From Isoperla grammatica (Eukaryota; Arthropoda; Insecta; Plecoptera; Perlodidae): a DNA stretch of 64,000 nucleotides. The notes beneath the pieces are model-generated. The model was given only the letters and a program-made list of their open reading frames with translations, had not been told where the DNA came from and did not search any database. Positions 59,829 through 64,000 of the stretch are shown here, piece by piece. Position 1 is the stretch's first letter. Every line of letters begins with the position of its first letter. The DNA lies in the NCBI GenBank assembly GCA_945910005.1, contig OX246741.1, positions 52,502,255-52,566,254 of the forward strand, given 5' to 3'. A program made the translations under genes and the position numbers.

Positions 59829-60161
59829 ATATTCATAGGTTGCACACGGGTACGTCACATCTTTTCGCGTGGCGGCCATATTTGTGATCACACTTTGACG
59901 TTGCCATGGAGAAACAATTGAAGACTGTTGTGGTAGAACACAGAAATTCTTAGTTTAAAATCCGCGCCTGTTTTTTTTAAATAAAATTGGTATGTGTGCT
60001 ATTTTTTATGTTTTGTATTACTTATGTTTACTTTTTAATTCTAAATTAGGCTAACCTGTTAAATTTAAATAGATTATGCCAATTATCTAAGATTGGTTCT
60101 TCTCAATAATTGCGTTGCAATCATGGCCGCTGTGACGTCACGTGGGAACTATGAATATTCT
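59829..60161. mobile_element. Foldback MITE, about 333 bp
   Basis: ATATTCATAGGTTGC-CACG-GTACGTCAC and GCGGCCAT on the left match the inverted GCAATCATGGCCGCTGTGACGTCACGTGGGAACTATGAATAT on the right with small indels. The loop is AT-rich. TSD not clear. A 61-codon frame at 60093-60278 crosses its right edge and is not credible. Confidence 0.65.
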
Positions 60162-63100
60162 ATTCCCAACGAAAGTATTCGCATACCGATCTCGTCAGGT
60201 CATTGTCTACTGCCCCTTCCAACCACGCCAATTGAAAGAAAATTAACAGATACCTGGTGTTCTTTCACACATTCGTAAATGCACTGTTCGGCTTAGACGA
60301 GTGCACAGGCGGTTTGGCCACACCCACCGTTACAGGTAACCAACGGAAGGTTTTTAATTATCAATGGACCTGTTTAGATTAGACGGTAGGAAGGAAATAG
60401 CGAGGTAGAAAATTAGGTTGTCACCTTGGACTCGGCTGTGTCGTAAGCATCAGAATACTGTCGTCGGGGCGACTATAGATCTCCGCGCAGCAAGCGGCGA
60501 CTATTGGAAACGCGCTCGATGGGGGAATATGGTCCGTTATTGGCTATAGATTGTGATCGGAGCGATTTCCGATGAGTTGATCGCATCGGAAACTGTTAGC
60601 CGGCATCTGAACAGCGCTGTAAAGGCCGAACAATGCGATCACAGTCACAAGATAAGTGTTGTTCCGTCCATGATAAGTGAACTAGTATTATCGTCGCATT
60701 GTGTGGACATTACTTGCAACGTATGGGCATGATTTGAAACATGCATCCAAATTATTGTCAATTCTACAATGCGGGAATAGTGAGGTAGGATTATAATGAA
60801 CAGTGTGTTGAAGTTGAGTGATAATTTATCTTCACAATTAGAATATATTGAGTACATCTGCACTTGCATAAGTGTTTAAAACAATCTACTTGAAGTTTAG
60901 CATATATTTACATGATAATCTCTTTTACGTTCTCCTTACCTTTCAGCAAGCATTGTTTTGAAAGAGGATATATATTTATGTTGTTTTCTTTTACTTATAA
61001 GAGACCAATAAAAATTTAAACCTAAAACTCAATGCATAGATTATTAAATGCAAACAAGGATGTTGAAGTTTTGCAAGTTATATAATTTTTTAAATTTATA
61101 TCTTTTCAAGAACCTTTATATACGCAGCAACAAGTTAAAAGTGTTTCAAATTATTTATGACCGCTGAAAACTTATCCCATCAATAGTTTAAGATTTCTTG
61201 TTAAATCTTCTCCATTACCCTTTCCGAGCTCGGAGGAAATATTCCTCTGTAAATAAAATATAGGACGCAGGGTAAGTGCGGGGCGTAAGTACGGCTACCT
61301 TGTACAGACAGACGTCTGTCCCTCAGTAAGCTTATCAGATTAGCTGAAGCCGATTTCACCGCGGTGGACTCGGCTTTCAGAACATGTCTGCGCTAGTAGA
61401 CGGTAATGCAGCATCTTGCACTTGAAACACTGTCAGCATTGCACAGCATGCTTACACAACCAGCTATATGATGTATGCATGTCTAGTCCTATAGCTGAAA
61501 CACAATTTGCTATAAAACTTATATTGAAAATACAAATTAATTTAAAATTTAGTTGCGAAGAAATAAGTAAATTATGATTAATTCACATGAGATTTTAAAC
61601 GTAATATTAGAGTTTTAAGGATACAACTTATATTAACTTATAGCAATTGTAATACAAATCTGTACGGACTGGCTGTATTAAATTAAAATGGATGTACGCA
61701 TCACCGTCACGAGAAACAGCTATGTGAGAATGACGGAATATGTTTTTCTGGTAGATTTTTTTTTCGATAAGTGGAGGGAGACAAACTTATCACACGATGA
61801 AGAGATTTAGATTAACGAATAATTAAGATATAAACTGGCAATGTGGGTAATACTGTCCATAGAATAAAATGTTTCTAATATGTGAAGGGGGTGACATGTA
61901 GGTATTCAATATGGCACAGAAAATATTGTAAGCATAATTTTTAAAGACCACGTTTCGTGAAATGAAATTAATTTCACGTGGTTTTAATAATGAGACTGTA
62001 TACCTTTACGTCATCAATTTTAATTTATTTTATCACTTACTATCTAATAAGAGGGAAAAATCTACAAAAATGTAGGCCTATACATCACCGTGTGTATGAA
62101 ATGTCATTATATTATTTGAAAGTACGCACTTCCAAATATATTGACAGCATACTATGGTGCATAACACATTAGTTACCAATGTGAACTGTTATAAAATGGT
62201 TATATGGCTCCACCAAACGACTGAACACGCAAATGAATATCATCGCTTTAAAATCATAACATTCCCATTTCAGTAAACGTTCTCTAATAAACGTGTTTTA
62301 AAACAAACCACCGAACAAGGTTATTAAATCTTCACATAAATATAAATGTTGCATTTTGTAATATTTCACCACTGTTTTCAGCGCGGTCGTTTTGGTAGAT
62401 ATTCTTTTTGTACAGTGGCGTAGTAGAGAGCAAATTAATTAAACCACGCTCGCATGGTCGGCCCACCCGGCATAGATAGAGCAGTAATTTACGTCACGGT
62501 GTGTCAGTGCGTGTGATAAACTGTGCCGGACGCCCCTGATGCAATCTGTGGGCCACTCTCGCAGGAGCTGCGGCCAATGAGCGCATGTCTTATTCAACAC
62601 ACACACGTTCAACAATACGGAGCTAGATAATTCGCACTCATCGATGTATGCATTGCCGCGTAGAGCTAGGTAAAATTCGCGTTACGAAATCAAACGGAAC
62701 TGTAGTTATACCCCCACAAATGATAACTGTAAACGGGAGGTCCTGTCAGGATGCTAATTATGTAAGTTTTGAATCGCGAATAACGCGATTTGGAGCTTTA
62801 ACCACGAAATAACACCGATATGATAATAACAAAAATTCAAAAATAATTGTAAGTGTAGAAAGAAAAGGTGCAGAAGAATATAAGATATAAAGGAAATAAA
62901 TGGAAAGTACCGTTATACACACAAATGACTCGTCTTTATTTGAGTGGTATTAGGATTTCTAAATTGATTATATGTTTTTTGTTTGTTATGCGTCTTATAA
63001 AAATAACACCGCCAAAACGCGAAAATTACAATTTGAAAAACGAAATTTGGAGGAAAATAAAAGTAGGTCTGTATGGCTCTCTTCATTTGTCGTAGTTCCA

Positions 63101-63182
63101 TGTTTTCTTCAAGAAGTGATTCTACGGACGTAAAAATACATGGAAATGCAAAACGAGAAGTGGTGGGAAAATAAAAATATAT
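60162..63182. other. Intergenic with small palindromes
   Basis: GACAGACGTCTGTC (61307-61320) is a 14-base palindrome; AAGCCGA...TCGGCTT (about 61346-61376) and CCACG...TGAAAT...ATTTCACGTGG (about 61949-61982) are hairpins. A CAGTGGCGTAG string at 62414 resembles a hAT end but has no partner. Frames at 61978-62172 and 62868-63101 are unremarkable. Confidence 0.45.
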
Positions 63183-63402
63183 GGAGAAAACTGGTGGAGA
63201 GTCTAGAAAAAGATTGCTATGAAGGAAGAGAATAGGAAGAAGAAGTCGATGTTGAAGAAGCGATGTCAGTGGGACAAAGGAAGAAAAGGGGTGAAGCGTC
63301 AGGCATGGCTTAGGTAGACCCGAGGCCCAAGTGATGGTAGGAACCTTCCACTCCCTGCCTACCCAACTCTATAGTTGGTACAGGGACAGATATTGATTAA
63401 TT
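63183..63402 (+). mobile_element. Retroposon 3' fragment, copy 4
   Basis: The best preserved relative of 10465-10665: GAGAAAACTGGTGGAGAGTC, AGGGGTGAAGCGTCAGGCAT, TAGACCCGAGGCCCAAGTG, then ACAGGGACAGATATTGATTAA. Upstream, a short frame reads RKLVESLEKDCYEGRE before a stop, possibly the end of a retrotransposon ORF. Confidence 0.55.
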
Positions 63403-64000
63403 GATCTAATTAATCTTGTCCTATTATTATACAACCACGAACAAGGTCACTGATTTTACCACTCTTCAATATGTGTGAAATATATTGACACCCGCTGAAT
63501 TGATGGGGCAACCGCCATGGTATGGCAAGCCGCAGCCGCACCTCATAAATCGTCTAGTGTCAAATAGTGAAAAGCAATCCTTGTAATTGAATGAGGCGGC
63601 AAAACAATAAACGAATGTGTATTTATTATCCGTTGCCATAATTACAATGATCGTGTTTGACCAGCAAACAGGACATAATGTAGTGAGTGATTTGTTACTC
63701 TCTGCTTGAAAACCGCAAGATATTAACACGTTTAATCATCCGTTTATTGGTTCCAATTGTTAACCTATCCGATGCTGGTAATTAATATCTTTAATTTGAC
63801 CTTCACCAGAAATTACCTTACAGTAGCCTACACCATAGTACGTTAATCGATAACTGTGTATTATACTATACATTTTTGTAATTCCAGTTTCAAATAAAAA
63901 TAATATAATTGTTATTATTAATTGCTAGTTCTTGCCATTACAAATTGATTTAACAAGAGATATACTGAAAACCACATGGATAAACAAAACTTAAATGTAA
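63403..64000. other. Intergenic to window end
   Basis: ATTAATTGATCTAATTAAT (about 63394-63412) is a small palindrome at the retroposon edge. The 87-codon minus frame at 63466-63729 has no known motif. Confidence 0.5.

Noticed and set aside
62414..62424. hAT end CAGTGGCGTAG
   Set aside because: Only 11 bases match, and no opposite end or 8-bp duplication was found.

Overview
This is an AT-rich, gene-poor eukaryotic window with one 200-base assembly gap, and nearly everything recognisable in it is repetitive DNA. The mix of features (spliced exons, tRNA-headed retroposons, hAT-like and foldback DNA elements, Penelope-like tails, a Mutator-like transposase of the type common in arthropod genomes, long homopolymer G/C tracts, very long tetra- and pentanucleotide repeats) suggests an arthropod, probably an insect. 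The species cannot be named from the sequence. I see no intact host gene, functional tRNA, rRNA or CRISPR array.

Layout. 1-3702 is a 100-bp satellite (37 full monomers, cut by the window edge) whose + strand carries a hammerhead-ribozyme-like arrangement in each monomer. A Penelope-like tail fragment with its own hammerhead-like core lies just downstream (about 3930-4085). From 4.1 to 23 kb there is AT-rich DNA with many foldback elements (6004-6275, 7013-7194, 10198-10339, 12125-13710, 14427-14545, 15726-15894, 18405-18701), a 1.3-kb hAT-like element (8452-9769, perfect 8-bp target duplication), a tRNA-headed SINE (16537-16975) and other retroposon scraps. From 23.3 to 25.7 kb lies the only recognisable protein-coding gene: three exons of a Mutator-like transposase N-terminus, truncated and with one out-of-frame junction. 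Two more hAT-like elements with 8-bp duplications lie at 26315-26741 and 40954-41253. A 493-bp pure GACA repeat lies at 27867-28359. A 79-bp satellite (33269-34438) was invaded by a TATA-flanked foldback element. From 37 to 50 kb are further copies of the SINE and of a retroposon tail, including a nearly identical pair at 43.4 and 45.1 kb. At 49.8-50.4 kb one foldback element is split by a second, 430-bp element that has a sister copy at 56.9 kb. At 51.25-52.66 kb three inverted-repeat elements are nested or abutting.

The parts do not form a pathway. They record overlapping transposition: elements inserted in satellites, elements inserted in other elements, and repeat families present two to six times. 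The two observations I would follow up first are the hammerhead-like satellite beside a Penelope-like tail, and the intron-containing Mutator-like remnant. Open frames elsewhere are short, often lack an ATG, and mostly arise from repeats; two or three unrecognised small frames are listed at low confidence.
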